Notes: generated by a model from the letters alone, not told the origin. A stretch of 64,000 bases of DNA from Streptomyces sp. 7-21 (GCF_016741785.1 NZ_JAERRL010000008.1:124001-188000); one strand, 5' to 3'. Shown: positions 27,451 through 37,082, numbered from the stretch's first letter. Numbers and translations: made by a program.

Positions 27451-28188
27451 ATGGCAACAGGGCTGCCGTCTTCCGCGCAGGACATCGTGGCCCCGCTCTC
27501 GCTTGGCTCGGATCCGGTCGTCCTGCTGGCGGACTCCGACGAGCGCATCCGGCAGGGGCTGACGGCGCAGCTGGCCAAGTACCAGGTGTCGGTGGTGCAC
27601 TGCGCGGACGGTGCCACGGCGCTGCTGGAGGCGGGGCTGCGCAAGCCGGACGTGCTGCTGGTCTCGGCCTCGCTGCCGGTGATTGACGGGGCGACGGTGC
27701 TGCGTCTGGTGCGGCGGCGGATGCCGGTGCCGGTGGTGCTCGGGGTGGGGCCGGACGACGCCGAGCAGGTGGGTCCGGCGCTGGCGGCGGGGGCGAGCGC
27801 GTGCGTGGCCCGGCCGTACCGGCCGCGCGAGGTGGCGCAGTTGCTCAGCCTGGCGGACCGCGGCCAGCGGGGGTGGGACCAGCCGCTGGCGTGCGGGCCG
27901 CTGACGCTCGACCCGAGCACGTACGAGGTGCGGGTCCACGGGGTGTCCACGGCGCGGCTGCCGCTGCGTGAGTTCCAGCTGCTGCATCTGCTGATGCTGC
28001 ACGCGGAAAAGGTGATCACGCGTGACCGGATCCGTGCGGAGCTGTGGGGCGACGGGGCCCGCCGGTCGAACACCATCACCGTTCACATCCGGCGGCTGCG
28101 GGAGCGGCTCGGTGACGACCCGCACCACCCCGAGATCATCCAGACGGTGCGGGGCGTGGGGTACCGGCTGGTGCCGCCCGCGAGCTGA
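27451..28188 (+). CDS. OmpR-type response regulator with a degenerate receiver domain
   Basis: 245 residues. The receiver domain spans about residues 21-135 and the C-terminal winged helix about 150-240, with IRAELWGDGARRSNTITVHI as recognition helix. Asp28 and Asp30 of the acidic pocket are seen, but the phosphorylation-site Asp is Ser72 in LLVSASLPVIDG. The conserved Lys is Arg121 in VARPYRPREV, and the Thr/Ser switch position is not conserved. It is therefore likely a phosphorylation-independent regulator. No sensor kinase gene is adjacent. A PHO box upstream and pstS downstream point to phosphate metabolism. Confidence 0.9.
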   Translation: MATGLPSSAQDIVAPLSLGSDPVVLLADSDERIRQGLTAQLAKYQVSVVHCADGATALLEAGLRKPDVLLVSASLPVIDGATVLRLVRRRMPVPVVLGVGPDDAEQVGPALAAGASACVARPYRPREVAQLLSLADRGQRGWDQPLACGPLTLDPSTYEVRVHGVSTARLPLREFQLLHLLMLHAEKVITRDRIRAELWGDGARRSNTITVHIRRLRERLGDDPHHPEIIQTVRGVGYRLVPPAS

Positions 28189-28295
28189 ACTCCCGCGGTC
28201 CTGGGCGCTTTGATCACGTCTCTTCTTCGACGCCGGTTCCTTAACGATGACAGCTCTCTTGGTGAAACTGCGGGTTCCGACGAACCTATCTTGCT

Positions 28296-28302
28296 GTTCA
28301 CC
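28296..28302 (+). promoter_or_regulatory. Possible PHO box core before pstS
   Basis: GTTCACC at 28296-28302 matches the core of a PhoP direct-repeat unit; the neighbouring 11-mers match only weakly. A TACGTT at 28334-28339 may be the pstS -10. Confidence 0.45.
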
Positions 28303-28408
28303 TTCTGGCCCTCGGTGCTTCGCCAGCCGCTCCTACGTTCTCCCACGACGCTGTCGAGTCATGAGAAATCCAGCCAGGCGGCTGGGGTTGTCTAAGGAGC
28401 ACGAGGCC

Positions 28409-29515
28409 ATGCGCAACTGGCGCGCCACCACCGCCGCGGTCGCGGCGGTTTCCGCCCTCGCCCTGGCGGGGTGCAGCAGCGAAAACGAGCAGAACAACGG
28501 TGGCGGGGGGAACGGCGGTTCTGACCTGTCGGGAACCCTGCGGGGCGTCGGCGCCAGCTCCCAGCAGGCCGCGCAGGAAGCCTGGATGGCGGGCTTCAAC
28601 CAGCTCCACCCGGACGTCACCGTCGACTACAGCCCCGACGGCTCCGGCGCCGGGCGCGAGCAGTTCATCAGCGGCGGCAGTGACTTCGGCGGCACCGACG
28701 CCTACCTGAGCGACGACGAGGGCGAACTCCAGGGCGCGATCGACCGCTGCGGCGAGGTCATCGAGGTGCCGGTGTACGTCTCCCCGATCGCGGTGGTGTT
28801 CAACCTGCCGGGCATCGACACGCTCAACCTCCGGCCCGGCGTGATCGCCCAGATCTTCAACCAGGAGATCACCGACTGGAACGACCCGGCGATCGCCGAG
28901 GACAACCCCGGCGTCGAGCTGCCCGACCTGCCGATCACCCCGGTCAACCGCTCCGACGAGTCCGGCACGACCGAGAACTTCACCGAGTACCTGTCGGTGG
29001 CCGCCCCCGACGACTGGCCGCACGAGCCCAGCGGCAACTGGCCGGTCCCGGGCGGTGAGTCCGCGCAGGGCACCTCCGGCGTCGTCGGCACCGTCCAGGG
29101 CGGCGAGGGCACCATCGGCTACGTCGACGCCAGCCAGGCCGGTGACCTGGGCACGGTGGCCGTGGGCGTGGGCGACGAGTTCGTCGCGTACTCGCCCCAG
29201 GCCGCCGCCCAGGTGCTGGCCGTCTCCGAGCGCGTCGAGGGCCGCGGCGAGTACGACTTCGCCTACGAGCTGGCCCGTGACACCACCGAGGAGGGCGTCT
29301 ACCCGATCGTCCTGGTGTCCTACGCCATGGCCTGCCAGACCTACGACGACGAGAACACGGCCGAGCTGGTCCGCGCGTACCTCTCCTACATGATCAGCCC
29401 CGAGGGCCAGCAGGCCGCCGCCGAGCAGGCCGGTTCCGCGCCGCTGTCCGACGCGCTGCGCCAGCAGTACCAGACCGCAGTGGACGCCATCGGCAGCTCC
29501 GGGTCCGGCAGCTGA
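28409..29515 (+). CDS. pstS: Phosphate ABC transporter substrate-binding lipoprotein
   Basis: 368 residues. A lipoprotein signal ends in LALAGC with the lipidated Cys at position 22, then a Gly/Asn-rich linker. The PstS body includes GVGASSQQAAQEAW, GSGAGREQF and RSDESGTTENFTEYL, which form the phosphate-binding pocket. It captures phosphate outside the membrane for PstCAB. AAGGAG lies nine bases before the ATG. It is the first pst gene, and a strong hairpin follows it. Confidence 0.96.
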   Translation: MRNWRATTAAVAAVSALALAGCSSENEQNNGGGGNGGSDLSGTLRGVGASSQQAAQEAWMAGFNQLHPDVTVDYSPDGSGAGREQFISGGSDFGGTDAYLSDDEGELQGAIDRCGEVIEVPVYVSPIAVVFNLPGIDTLNLRPGVIAQIFNQEITDWNDPAIAEDNPGVELPDLPITPVNRSDESGTTENFTEYLSVAAPDDWPHEPSGNWPVPGGESAQGTSGVVGTVQGGEGTIGYVDASQAGDLGTVAVGVGDEFVAYSPQAAAQVLAVSERVEGRGEYDFAYELARDTTEEGVYPIVLVSYAMACQTYDDENTAELVRAYLSYMISPEGQQAAAEQAGSAPLSDALRQQYQTAVDAIGSSGSGS

Positions 29516-29522
29516 GTCCCCC

Positions 29523-29572
29523 GCGCCCCGCGGGCCTGGGCGGCTGACCCCCGCCGGGCGCCCGCGGGGCGC
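29523..29572 (+). terminator. Attenuating hairpin between pstS and pstC
   Basis: Perfect 13-bp GC arms, GCGCCCCGCGGGC at 29523-29535 and its complement at 29560-29572, in the 141-bp pstS-pstC gap. No T-tract follows. It would reduce read-through or protect the pstS 3' end, giving more PstS than permease. Confidence 0.7.
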
Positions 29573-29656
29573 CGCCCGCCCGCGCGGACCGCGGCGGCGC
29601 CACGGACACCAGCCGCTTCCAGCGGACCAACCACGAACCACACAAGGGAGAAGAAG

Positions 29657-30640
29657 GTGGCTGTGCCTTCTACGCCTTCCACGCCTTCCGCGCCTTCCAC
29701 CACGCAGAAGGCGCGCGGCCGGGCGGCGCCGCCGCAGCGGCTGGGAGACCGCGTGTTCTCCGGCGCAGCGAAAGGAGCGGGGATCCTCATCCTCGTCATC
29801 CTCGCCGGGGTCGCGGCCTTCCTTGTCACCGAGGCGTGGCCGGCCCTGTGGGCGCCCGCCGAGGACGTCGGCGACGGCGACGGCATCATCCTCTACATCT
29901 GGCCGCTGCTCTTCGGCACGCTGCTGGCCGCCTTCCTGGCACTGCTGATCGCCGCGCCGCTGGCGGTGGCGATCGCGCTGTTCATCACGCACTACGCACC
30001 CAGGCGCCTGGCCGCCGTCCTCGGCTACCTGGTCGACCTGCTGGCCGCGGTGCCCAGCATCATCTTCGGCCTGTGGGGCATCGCCGAGCTGGCGCCGCTG
30101 ACGGTCGGGCCGAGCCGGTGGCTCGAGGAGCACCTCGGCTTCATCCCCTTCTTCGACGGTCCCGCCTCCGGCACCGGCCGCACGATGCTGGTCGTCGCGA
30201 TCGTGCTGGCCGTCATGATCCTGCCGATCTGCACGGCGGTCATCCGCGAGGCGTTCCTCCAGACGCCCAGGCTCCACGAGGAGGCGTCGCTGGCGCTGGG
30301 CGCCACCCGCTGGGAGATGATCCGCATGGCGGTGCTGCCGTTCGGCCGCTCCGCGGTCGTCGGCGGCATGATGCTGGGCCTGGGCCGGGCGCTCGGCGAG
30401 ACCATGGCCGTCGCGATCGTGCTGTCGGTCAGCCCCGGCACCGTCTCCTTCGACCTGATCAGCCGCGACAACCCCTCGACGATCGCGGCCAACATCGCGC
30501 TGGAGTTCCCGGAGTCCTCCGGCCTGGACATCAACGTCCTGATCGCCTCCGGGCTCGTGCTCTTCCTTGTGACCCTGCTCGTGAACATGGCGGCCCGCGC
30601 GGTGATCAACCGGCGCCGTGACTTCTCGGGAGCCAACTGA
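29657..30640 (+). CDS. pstC: Phosphate ABC transporter permease PstC
   Basis: 327 residues with six hydrophobic helices and the ABC permease EAA-like loop EEASLALGATRWEMIRMAVL. A low-complexity Ser/Thr/Pro N-terminus of about 15 residues precedes the first helix. It forms the channel with PstA. GTG start at 29657 preceded by AAGGGAGAAG. Its TGA shares a base with the pstA ATG, so the two are coupled. Confidence 0.95.
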   Translation: MAVPSTPSTPSAPSTTQKARGRAAPPQRLGDRVFSGAAKGAGILILVILAGVAAFLVTEAWPALWAPAEDVGDGDGIILYIWPLLFGTLLAAFLALLIAAPLAVAIALFITHYAPRRLAAVLGYLVDLLAAVPSIIFGLWGIAELAPLTVGPSRWLEEHLGFIPFFDGPASGTGRTMLVVAIVLAVMILPICTAVIREAFLQTPRLHEEASLALGATRWEMIRMAVLPFGRSAVVGGMMLGLGRALGETMAVAIVLSVSPGTVSFDLISRDNPSTIAANIALEFPESSGLDINVLIASGLVLFLVTLLVNMAARAVINRRRDFSGAN

Positions 30641-31743
30641 TGGCCACCTCAACCTCCTCCGAAGACGCCAAAGACACCAAAGCCCCCCGCGCCGGGACCC
30701 CGGCGCCCGCGCTGGCCGCCGTCTCCCTCAGCCACGGCTCGCTGCCCCGTCGGGCCGCGCCGCTGACGCTGGCCGCCTTCGCCGCGGCCGCCGTCGCGCT
30801 GCTGCTGGCCGGGGTGAACGCGGCGCTGTGCGGCATCGCCGCCGCGGTCGGCTACACCGCCGTGATCTACGGGTGGGCGCGCGCGGTCGAGGGCCGCAGG
30901 AAGGCGTTCAACCGCTTCGTGACGGCCGTCGTCTGCTCGGCGTTCGCCCTCGCGATGCTGCCGCTGCTGTCGGTGGTCATCACCGTCACCAGCAACGGCC
31001 TGGACCGGTTCGACGCCGAGTTCTTCACCCACTCGATGCTCGGCATCGTCGGCGAGGGCGGCGGCGCGCACCACGCGCTGTTCGGCACGCTGATCATCAC
31101 CGCGCTCGCCACGGCCATCTCGGTGCCGGTGGGCCTGCTGACGGCGATCTACCTCGTGGAGTACGGGCGGGGGCGGCTGGCGCGCGCGATCACGTTCTTC
31201 GTCGACGTCATGACGGGCATCCCGTCGATCGTGGCGGGCCTGTTCGCCTACGCGCTGTTCGTGATGTTCTTCGGCCCCGGCGCCGAGATGGGCATCATGG
31301 GCGCGGTCGCGCTGAGCGTGCTGATGATCCCCGTGGTGGTGCGCTCCACGGAGGAGATGCTCAAGCTCGTGCCGAACGAGCTGCGCGAGGCGTCGTACGC
31401 GCTGGCCGTGCCGAAGTGGCGCACGATCGTCAAGGTCGTCCTGCCGACCTCCATCGCCGGTATCGCCACCGGCGTCACGCTGGCGGTCGCCCGCGTGGTC
31501 GGGGAGACCGCGCCGCTGCTCATCACCGTCGGCAGCCCGACCTACGACAACTTCAACCCGTTCGACGGCGCGATGCAGACGCTGTCGGTGTTCGCCTACA
31601 ACAGCTACGCCCATCCCGGCCTGGACCGGGAGGCATACCTGGAGCGGGCGTGGACCGCCGCCCTGCTGCTGATCCTGATCGTGATGGCGCTGAACCTGCT
31701 CGCGCGCCTGATCTCCCGCATCTTTGCCCCCAAGACCCGCTGA
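30640..31743 (+). CDS. pstA: Phosphate ABC transporter permease PstA
   Basis: 367 residues. The first 100 residues hold two extra helices and a variable Ala/Thr-rich start; the rest is the PstA permease with six helices, the loop RSTEEMLKLVPNELREASYA and the conserved GETAPLLITVG. It pairs with PstC in the membrane. Start ATG at 30640 overlaps the pstC stop by one base. Confidence 0.95.
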   Translation: MATSTSSEDAKDTKAPRAGTPAPALAAVSLSHGSLPRRAAPLTLAAFAAAAVALLLAGVNAALCGIAAAVGYTAVIYGWARAVEGRRKAFNRFVTAVVCSAFALAMLPLLSVVITVTSNGLDRFDAEFFTHSMLGIVGEGGGAHHALFGTLIITALATAISVPVGLLTAIYLVEYGRGRLARAITFFVDVMTGIPSIVAGLFAYALFVMFFGPGAEMGIMGAVALSVLMIPVVVRSTEEMLKLVPNELREASYALAVPKWRTIVKVVLPTSIAGIATGVTLAVARVVGETAPLLITVGSPTYDNFNPFDGAMQTLSVFAYNSYAHPGLDREAYLERAWTAALLLILIVMALNLLARLISRIFAPKTR

Positions 31744-31758
31744 GCCGGAGGAAGCACC

Positions 31759-32538
31759 GTGGCCAAGCGCATCGAGGTCAGCGATCTCGACATCTACTAC
31801 GACACGTTCCTGGCCGTGCAGGGCGTGACGATGACGATCGAGCCGCGGTCGGTCACCGCGCTGATCGGCCCCTCCGGCTGCGGCAAGTCGACGTTCCTGC
31901 GCACGCTCAACCGCATGCACGAGCTGGTGCCGAACGCCCGGGTCGAGGGCAAGATCACCATGGACGGCGAGGACCTGTACGGGCCGTCCGTCGACCCGGT
32001 CAACGTCCGCCGCCACATCGGCATGGTGTTCCAGCGGCCGAACCCGTTCCCCACGATGTCGGTCTACGACAACGTGGCGGCGGGCGTGCGGCTGAACGCC
32101 CGCCGCATGAAGAAGTCCGACCTCGACGACCTGGTCGAGTCCTCGCTCCGGGGCGCCAACCTCTGGGACGAGGTCAAGGACCGCCTGCACAAGCCCGGTT
32201 CCGGTCTCTCCGGCGGCCAGCAGCAGCGGCTGTGCATCGCCCGCGCCATCGCGGTGCGGCCGGACGTGCTGCTGATGGACGAGCCGTGCTCGGCGCTGGA
32301 CCCGATCTCCACGCAGGCCATCGAGGACCTGATTCTCCAGCTGAAGTCCGAGTACACGATCGTGATCGTCACGCACAACATGCAGCAGGCGGCGCGCGTG
32401 AGCGACACGACGGGCTTCTTCCACCTCCGGGCGGTCGGCGAGCCCGGCGTGCTGGTCGAGGTGGACGAGACCACCAAGATCTTCTCCAAGCCGAGCAACC
32501 AGGCCACCGAGGACTACATCTCCGGCCGCTTCGGCTGA
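31759..32538 (+). CDS. pstB: Phosphate ABC transporter ATPase PstB
   Basis: 259 residues, full length. Walker [10 protein letters not shown] near residue 36, Q-loop FQRPNPFP, signature [14 protein letters not shown], Walker [13 protein letters not shown] and H-loop IVTHNMQQA are intact. It powers PstCA and in many bacteria also signals phosphate status to the PhoR/PhoP system through PhoU. GTG start at 31759 after GCCGGAGGAAG. It ends the pst operon; phoU is not next to it. Confidence 0.97.
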   Translation: MAKRIEVSDLDIYYDTFLAVQGVTMTIEPRSVTALIGPSGCGKSTFLRTLNRMHELVPNARVEGKITMDGEDLYGPSVDPVNVRRHIGMVFQRPNPFPTMSVYDNVAAGVRLNARRMKKSDLDDLVESSLRGANLWDEVKDRLHKPGSGLSGGQQQRLCIARAIAVRPDVLLMDEPCSALDPISTQAIEDLILQLKSEYTIVIVTHNMQQAARVSDTTGFFHLRAVGEPGVLVEVDETTKIFSKPSNQATEDYISGRFG

Positions 32539-32551
32539 CGGCCGGGGACGA

Positions 32552-32613
32552 GGGGCGGAGGAGACGGCGATGCGCGCCGGGCGCCGGGCCCGGCCGCATG
32601 TCTCCGCCGCCCC
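32552..32613. terminator. Long hairpin after pstB
   Basis: Arms GGGGCGGAGGAGAC (32552-32565) and GTCTCCGCCGCCCC (32600-32613) pair with one mismatch. It lies between the convergent pstB and XRE genes and is likely a shared terminator. Confidence 0.6.
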
Positions 32614-32632
32614 GGCCGGCCGCAGCGCGCCG

Positions 32633-33487
32633 TCACAGCTCGCGGGCGATGTGGTGGATCAGCATGCGCGACTCGTGCTGGTCGAGGGCGACGGTGTCGG
32701 CGTAGCGGAAGAACTCCCGGTAGGTGGCCAGGTCGCTGTCCGAGTACAGGTAGTGGCCGCCGAGCGGGCCGTCGATCTCCACGGTGTCGAGCTGCTCCAC
32801 GACGCCGTCCGCGTACAGCACGGGCTGCGTCATCTCGAAGAACGTCTCGTTGGTGAACGGCACGACGCGCAGCGAGACGTGGGGCCGCTGCGAGGCCTCC
32901 ATCAGGTAGGCGAGCTGGCCGCGCGTGACCCTCCGGCCGCCGAACCGCATGCGCAGCGCCGCCTCGTGGACGAAGAAGTTCATCGGCGGCGGCTCGGGAC
33001 GCTCCAGGAGGACCTTGCGCCGCATCCGGAACTCGACGCGCATCCGGGCCTCTTCGGGATCCACCGGCGGCACCGACTGCTCGCTGAGCGCCCGCGCGTA
33101 GTCCTCGGTCTGGAAGATGCCGGGGATGGTGACCGTCTGCATACTGCGCAAACCGACCGCATGGTGCTCAAGCTCGGCGATATCGAGATATCTCGGGGCA
33201 AGCTTGCCCCGATACTCATCCCACCAGAACTGGCCGCGCCGCTCGCGCGCCATGGCGCACAGCGCCGACAGCAGGGCTTCGTCGGTGCACTCGTAGAACG
33301 CCGCCAGCCGCCGGATCCGCTCCTCGCTTACCCCGATCCGGCCGGACTCTATGTGGCTGATCTTGCCCTGGTCCGTGCCGAGCATCGCGGCTGCCTCGCG
33401 CGCGGTACGACCGGCACGCTCGCGCAACTTCCGCAGCTCCACGCCCAGTCGGACCTGCCGGGCGGTGGGATTCTCCCTCGGGGGCAT
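32633..33487 (-). CDS. XRE-family regulator with DUF5753 domain
   Basis: 284 residues, typical for the family. The HTH is in TAREAAAMLGTDQGKISHIE (about residues 28-47), and the DUF5753 domain contains IPGIFQTEDYARALSEQ and RRKVLLERPEPPPMNFFVHE. Such proteins usually act with a DUF397 partner in development or antibiotic control, but none is adjacent. I prefer the ATG at 33487 (MPPRENPTARQ) over an in-frame GTG at 33550 because the HTH normally starts within 15 residues. It converges on pstB. Confidence 0.9.
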   Translation of the reverse strand: MPPRENPTARQVRLGVELRKLRERAGRTAREAAAMLGTDQGKISHIESGRIGVSEERIRRLAAFYECTDEALLSALCAMARERRGQFWWDEYRGKLAPRYLDIAELEHHAVGLRSMQTVTIPGIFQTEDYARALSEQSVPPVDPEEARMRVEFRMRRKVLLERPEPPPMNFFVHEAALRMRFGGRRVTRGQLAYLMEASQRPHVSLRVVPFTNETFFEMTQPVLYADGVVEQLDTVEIDGPLGGHYLYSDSDLATYREFFRYADTVALDQHESRMLIHHIAREL

Positions 33488-33630
33488 CTGCTCGCAGTCC
33501 TTCCCGTCGGCTGGCTTGAAGTCTGCCGTCCCGGCGGGGCTGACGTCCACTCAGATCATGACCGGTTCTCGCCCCATATGCACCTTTGCCACGTGGCACT
33601 GTTGCCCCAACGCCGGGAGGAGTACCGTTG

Positions 33631-36162
33631 GTGTGGATGACCGGCGAGACCAGCGCGAACGGCGAGCGCGGCGGGCAGAACGGCCGCACCGGCGGCACGA
33701 CCGGGACAAAGACCCCCCGCACGCTCGCCGACGAGCTGCGCACGCGGTCCGATGAGCAGCTCGCCGACCTCCTGCGGGCCAGAGCCGACCTCCTCTCACC
33801 GCTCCCCTCCGACCTCTCCCAGCTCGCCACCCGCGCCGCCGCCCGGACATCCGTGCTCCGGGCCCTGGAACGGCTCGACGTCTTCTCCCTCCAGACCGCC
33901 GAGGCCCTCGCGATCGCCCCGCAGCCCTGCCCGCTGCCGGTCCTCGCCTCCCTGCTGCCCGGCGAAGACTGCGCCCGCGGCCTGCCCCGCGCACTCGGCG
34001 TGCTGCGCGGCCACGCCCTGCTGTGGGGCCCGCCCGAGGCGCTGCGCCTGGTGCGCACCGCCCAGGAGCTGCTGACGCCCACACCCGAACGCCCCTCCCC
34101 CACCGGCCTGGGCCCCACGCTCGCCGAGGCCGCGGGCCGCCTGTCACCCAGCCGCGCCCAGCAGCTGCTCGCCGCCGCGGGCCTGCCCGCCACCGCCGAC
34201 GCCGTCAGCGCCATCGCCACCCTGACCGAGCTGTTCACGGACCCCGACCGGATGGACGCGCTGCTGGACGGTGCCCCGGACCGCGCCCGCGCCGCCCTGG
34301 ACCGGCTGGTGTGGGGCCCGCCCTACGGCACCGTGCCCGCCGACCCCGGCCCGCACCTGCGCTGGCTGCTCGACCGCGGCCTGCTCGTGCCGCACACCCC
34401 GGGCACCGTCGTGCTGCCCCGCGAAGTCGCGCTGCACCTGCGCGGCGGCCGGGCCCACCGCGAGCCCCGCCCGCTGCCGCCCGAGCTGACCCCGCGCGCC
34501 ACCCACTCCCCCGCCTCCGCCGACGCCGCCGCGGCCGGGGCCGCGCTGGCCGCGCTCCAGGCCGTCGAGACCCTCGCCGCCGCCTGGGAGACCGACGGGC
34601 CGCCCGTGCTGCGCAGCGGCGGCCTGTCCGCCCGGGAGCTGAAGCGCGCCGCCGTCACCCTGGACCTGCCCGAGCCGGAGGCGGCGTTCTGGATCGAGCT
34701 GGCCTACGTCGCCGGGCTGATCGCCGCCGACGGCGAGGCCGACGAGCGGTACGCGCCCACCCCGGCCTACGACGAGTGGCTCGCCCTGCCGCCGCAGCGC
34801 CGCTGGGCCCAGCTCGTCACCGCCTGGCTCGCCGCGACCCGCGTCCCCGGGCTCGTCGGCGGGCGCGACGCCAAGGGCAAGCCGCTTGCCGCCCTGGGCC
34901 CCGGCCTCGACCGCGGCCCGGCCGCCGAGCTGCGGCGGCGCGTGCTGGGCCTGCTGGCCTCGCTGCCGCCGGGCACCGAGCCCGAGCACGCCGCCGTGGA
35001 GGAACGGCTGGCGTGGGAGCTGCCGCGCCGCCTGCCCGCCGAGGCGCGGTCCCGGCTGACCGCCGACGCGCTCGCCGAGGCCGAGCGGCTCGGCGTCACC
35101 GGGCGCGGCGCGCTGGCGTCGTTCGTCCGCCCGCTGCTCGGCGGCGCCCGCCCGGACAGCGCGCCGGATGCCGGTGACGGCCTCCCGCCCGACGACGTCG
35201 GCACCGCGGTGGACCGGGCCGCCGGGCTGCTGGCCGAGGTCCTGCCCGAGCCGCTGGACCACGTGCTGCTCCAGGCCGACCTGACCGCCGTCGCCCCCGG
35301 CCCGCTGCGGCGCGACCTCGCCCGCGTGATGGCCGTGGCCGCCGACGTCGAGTCCACCGGCGGCGCCACCGTCTACCGCTTCACCTCCGGCTCGGTGCGC
35401 CGCGCCCTGGACGCCGGATGGACCGCTGCCGAGCTGCACCGTTTCCTCGCCGAGCACTCCCGCACGCCCGTGCCGCAGCCGCTGGCCTACCTCGTGGACG
35501 ACGTGGCCCGGCGCCACGGCCAGCTGCGCGTCGGCGCGGCGGGCAGCTACCTGCGCTGCGAGGACGAGGCACAGCTGACGGAACTCCTCGCCGACCGGCG
35601 GGCCGCCCCGCTGAAGCTGCGGCGCATCGCGCCGACCGTGCTCGTCAGCCCGCTGGCCCCCGGCACGCTGCTGGAGCGGCTGCGCGGCCTGGGCTTCGCG
35701 CCCGCCGCCGAGGCGGAGGACGGCGCCGTGGTCAGCGTGCGGGCCCAGCCGCGCCGCACCCCGCCGCGCACCCCGCCCGTGCCCGCGCCGGACAGCTACG
35801 GCGCCGAGCGGCTCGACCCGCCGCTGCTGGCCGCCGCCGTGCGCGCGCTGCGCGCGGGCGACCGGGCCGCGCCGGGCGGCGGCGCGCGCCAGGCGGCCGC
35901 CCGGGTACCGCCGCCGGAGGGGCCCGTGCCGCGCACGCCGCCGGACGAGACGGTGGCCGTGCTGCGGGCGGCGGCCCGCGAGGGCGCGCTGGTGCGCGTC
36001 GGGCACGTCGACGCCGACGGCACGGCCCGCCACCACGTGCTGGCGCCCGTCACCGTCGAAGGCGGCTTCGTGACCGGCTTCGACCACACCGCGCAGGAGG
36101 TCCGCACCTACCCCCTGCACCGCCTGACCGGCGCGGCCCGGCACGGCGAGCCGCCCGCGTAG
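33631..36162 (+). CDS. Helicase-associated protein (XPB/Ssl2 N-terminal-like, Helicase_C_3)
   Basis: About 843 residues, Ala/Leu/Pro-rich, with no Walker motifs. It belongs to the actinobacterial family of helicase C-terminal domain proteins (compare mycobacterial Rv0862c, which is next to the XPB gene). Conserved parts are LADELRTRSDEQLADLLRAR at the N-terminus and the C-terminal LLQADLTAVAPGPL and WYL-like GFDHTAQEVRTYPLHR. A helper of XPB is inferred from gene order; XPB lies 4 kb downstream here. The start may be the GTG at 33631, eight bases after AGGAG, or the ATG at 33637. Confidence 0.85.
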   Translation: MWMTGETSANGERGGQNGRTGGTTGTKTPRTLADELRTRSDEQLADLLRARADLLSPLPSDLSQLATRAAARTSVLRALERLDVFSLQTAEALAIAPQPCPLPVLASLLPGEDCARGLPRALGVLRGHALLWGPPEALRLVRTAQELLTPTPERPSPTGLGPTLAEAAGRLSPSRAQQLLAAAGLPATADAVSAIATLTELFTDPDRMDALLDGAPDRARAALDRLVWGPPYGTVPADPGPHLRWLLDRGLLVPHTPGTVVLPREVALHLRGGRAHREPRPLPPELTPRATHSPASADAAAAGAALAALQAVETLAAAWETDGPPVLRSGGLSARELKRAAVTLDLPEPEAAFWIELAYVAGLIAADGEADERYAPTPAYDEWLALPPQRRWAQLVTAWLAATRVPGLVGGRDAKGKPLAALGPGLDRGPAAELRRRVLGLLASLPPGTEPEHAAVEERLAWELPRRLPAEARSRLTADALAEAERLGVTGRGALASFVRPLLGGARPDSAPDAGDGLPPDDVGTAVDRAAGLLAEVLPEPLDHVLLQADLTAVAPGPLRRDLARVMAVAADVESTGGATVYRFTSGSVRRALDAGWTAAELHRFLAEHSRTPVPQPLAYLVDDVARRHGQLRVGAAGSYLRCEDEAQLTELLADRRAAPLKLRRIAPTVLVSPLAPGTLLERLRGLGFAPAAEAEDGAVVSVRAQPRRTPPRTPPVPAPDSYGAERLDPPLLAAAVRALRAGDRAAPGGGARQAAARVPPPEGPVPRTPPDETVAVLRAAAREGALVRVGHVDADGTARHHVLAPVTVEGGFVTGFDHTAQEVRTYPLHRLTGAARHGEPPA

Positions 36163-36170
36163 GAGCCCGG

Positions 36171-37082
36171 ATGATCACCGTTCCCGCAGCGCTCGCCGCG
36201 GCGAAGGCCCGGTTCGACGGCGAGGCGGGCCGCGCCTGGGTCGCGGGGCTGCCGCGCCTGGCCGAACGGATGCTGCGGCGCTGGGACCTCACCCTGGCGC
36301 CCGGCCCGGCCCGGCACGGCGTGGCGGCGCTGGTGCTGCCCGTGACCCGCGCGGACGGCGGCCCGGCCGTGCTGAAGCTCCAGCAGCCCGACCACGAGAC
36401 CGTGGGCGAGGGCCCGGCGCTGCGCGCCTGGCACGGCGCGGGCGCCGTGCGGCTGCTCGCCCACGACGAGGCCAGCGGCTCGCTGCTGCTGGAGGCGCTG
36501 GACCCGGACCGCTCGCTCGACGGCGTGCCCGACGTGGAGGCGGCGCTGACGGTCCTGGCCGGGGTGCTGCGCCGCCTGGTAGCGGCCGAGCCGCCGCCCG
36601 GGCTGCGGCGGCTGGCCGGCATCACGGCCCGCATGCTCGACGAGGCGCCGCGGCTGGCGCCGCGCGCGGCCGACCCGGACGAACGGCGCCTGCTGGCGGA
36701 CTGCGCCGCCGCCGTGCGCGAGGTGGCGCACGAGCCCGGCGGGGCGCTGCTCCACTGGGACCTGCACTACCAGAACGTGCTGGCGCCCACGCCCGCGGCG
36801 CGGGCGGCCGGGCGCGAGCCGTGGCTGGCCATCGACCCCAAGCCGCTGGTGGGCGACCCCGGTTTCGAGCTGCTGCCCGCCCTGGTCAACCGGTTCGACG
36901 CCGGCGGCGTGCTGCGGCGCTTCGACCTGATGACCAGCGTGCTGGGGCTCGAGAGGGCGCGCGCCGCGCGGTGGACGCTGGGGCGCGTGCTCCAGAACGC
37001 GCTGTGGCTGCTGCGGGACGGCGCGCCGGGCGTGGGGCCCGAGCAGGTGGCGATCGCCCGGGCCGTGCGCGCCCGCTGCTGA
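36171..37082 (+). CDS. Aminoglycoside/hydroxyurea kinase-like phosphotransferase (APH(6)-like)
   Basis: 303 residues of the APH_6_hur kinase fold. The catalytic loop is LLHWDLHYQNVL and the metal-binding Asp is in LAIDPKPLVGDP. These are the marks of streptomycin 6-kinase and hydroxyurea kinase relatives. It starts nine bases after the previous stop, with TAGGAGCCCGG before the ATG, so it is co-transcribed with the helicase-associated gene. Whether it confers resistance or acts on an endogenous substrate cannot be told. Confidence 0.88.
   Translation: MITVPAALAAAKARFDGEAGRAWVAGLPRLAERMLRRWDLTLAPGPARHGVAALVLPVTRADGGPAVLKLQQPDHETVGEGPALRAWHGAGAVRLLAHDEASGSLLLEALDPDRSLDGVPDVEAALTVLAGVLRRLVAAEPPPGLRRLAGITARMLDEAPRLAPRAADPDERRLLADCAAAVREVAHEPGGALLHWDLHYQNVLAPTPAARAAGREPWLAIDPKPLVGDPGFELLPALVNRFDAGGVLRRFDLMTSVLGLERARAARWTLGRVLQNALWLLRDGAPGVGPEQVAIARAVRARC

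Noticed and set aside
28298..32424. Long minus-strand frames (784 and 591 codons) across the pst genes
   Set aside because: They mirror pstS, pstC, pstA and pstB, have His/Gln/Arg/Asp-rich sequence, and no start signals.
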